Of a stretch of 64,000 nucleotides of DNA, positions 63,999-64,000 are shown piece after piece. This stretch comes from Nematostella vectensis (Eukaryota > Cnidaria > Anthozoa > Actiniaria > Edwardsiidae). The notes beneath the pieces were generated by a model. That model saw nothing but the letters and a program-made list of their open reading frames with translations. It was not told where the DNA came from and made no database searches. Both the position numbers and the translations under genes were made by a program. Within the stretch, counting starts at the first letter, position 1. The number at the start of each line of letters is the position of its first letter. The DNA lies in assembly GCF_932526225.1 (NCBI RefSeq), contig NC_064038.1, positions 18,215,075-18,279,074 on the forward strand. Reading direction: 5' to 3'.

Positions 63999-64000
63999 GT
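63999..64000 (+). rRNA. 5S rRNA, first two bases of unit 345 (cut by the window edge)
   Basis: The preceding spacer is of the TATATATTT type that normally leads into class F, and the first two bases GT of the gene are present. It shows that the array continues. Confidence 0.85.

Larger units (their letters stand above)
1..64000 (+). repeat. Tandem 5S rDNA array, 186-bp unit, 344 complete copies
   Basis: The window is filled by head-to-tail copies of a 186-bp unit made of a 5S rRNA gene (about 119 nt) and a short spacer (about 67 bp). Gene starts were checked at many points and are always a whole number of 186-bp steps apart, except for a single-base loss in unit 66. Unit n starts at 16+186(n-1) for n up to 66 and at 15+186(n-1) afterwards; each mature gene ends 118 bases after its start. 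The last complete gene starts at 63813. All copies point the same way. No other gene, transposon or unique sequence interrupts the array. The array continues beyond both window edges. 5S RNA is made by RNA polymerase III and joins the large ribosomal subunit. Confidence 0.98.

Noticed and set aside
1-64000. CRISPR array
   Set aside because: There are regular direct repeats, but the whole 186-bp unit is repeated, with no short repeat and no unique spacers. The repeat folds as 5S RNA.
1-64000. 5S-derived SINE family
   Set aside because: SINEs of this kind have a 5S-like head with an unrelated body and tail, target site duplications and scattered positions. Here the units are complete genes with terminators in perfect tandem.
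1-64000. Non-coding satellite DNA only
   Set aside because: The higher-order pattern is satellite-like, but many units keep all paired stems, promoter boxes, TATA and terminator, which is not expected of a satellite without function.

Overview
The whole window is one uninterrupted tandem array of nuclear 5S ribosomal RNA genes. I count 344 complete genes, all on the + strand, plus the last 15 bases of a spacer at the left edge and the first 2 bases of a 345th gene at the right edge. The repeat unit is 186 bp: a gene of about 119 nt and a spacer of about 67 bp. The phase holds to the base across 64 kb. Unit n starts at 16+186(n-1) up to unit 66, and at 15+186(n-1) from unit 67 on, because unit 66 has lost one base. 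Unit numbers below use this rule. The sequence suggests an animal, probably an invertebrate: the 5S body resembles protostome 5S RNA as I remember it, but I cannot name the taxon. No protein gene, tRNA, other RNA gene or mobile element is visible.

A typical unit has a TATA-like TATATAA at -32 to -26, a C at -1, a 5S body with recognisable box A, intermediate element and box C, and a TTTTT pol III terminator five bases past the mature 3' end. The copies are not homogenised. They fall into seven recurring haplotypes, called A to G here, plus recombinants. My hand classification gives A 50, B 93 (one of them, unit 4, a partial B), C 52, D 34, E 32, F 38 (two with a C-type upstream spacer), G 28, a C-spacer subtype 4, and other hybrids 13, which sums to 344. 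A, B and D carry changes in paired stems or in the internal promoter.

The haplotypes are arranged as a higher-order repeat. The basic 8-unit order is D-E-G-F-B-C-A-B (1,488 bp). It is lengthened or shortened by whole modules, mainly C-A-B (558 bp) and F-B-C-A or E-G-F-B (744 bp). On top of this lie larger duplications: 39 units (7,254 bp, about 22.6-37.1 kb), 18 units (3,348 bp, about 15.1-21.8 kb), 22 units (4,092 bp, about 52.1-60.8 kb, with a later 4-unit expansion), and several 744-bp steps. Many junctions fall inside 5S genes and leave chimeric copies.

Layout: 0-1.7 kb mixed module; 1.7-6.7 kb C-A-B expansion; 6.7-12.7 kb mixed modules; 12.7-22.7 kb C-A-B expansions with the 18-unit duplication; 22.7-37.2 kb the 39-unit duplication; 37.2-45.9 kb shuffled modules; 46-53.2 kb F-B-C-A expansion; 53.2-60.8 kb the 22-unit duplication; 60.8-64 kb a return to the standard module. 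The most interesting signal is that all 21 units I found with a damaged upstream TATA are of class B. B also carries four linked changes in the RNA and, in some copies, a weakened or missing terminator. The array therefore looks like a mix of probably active 5S genes and a regularly spaced, probably decaying or specialised class.
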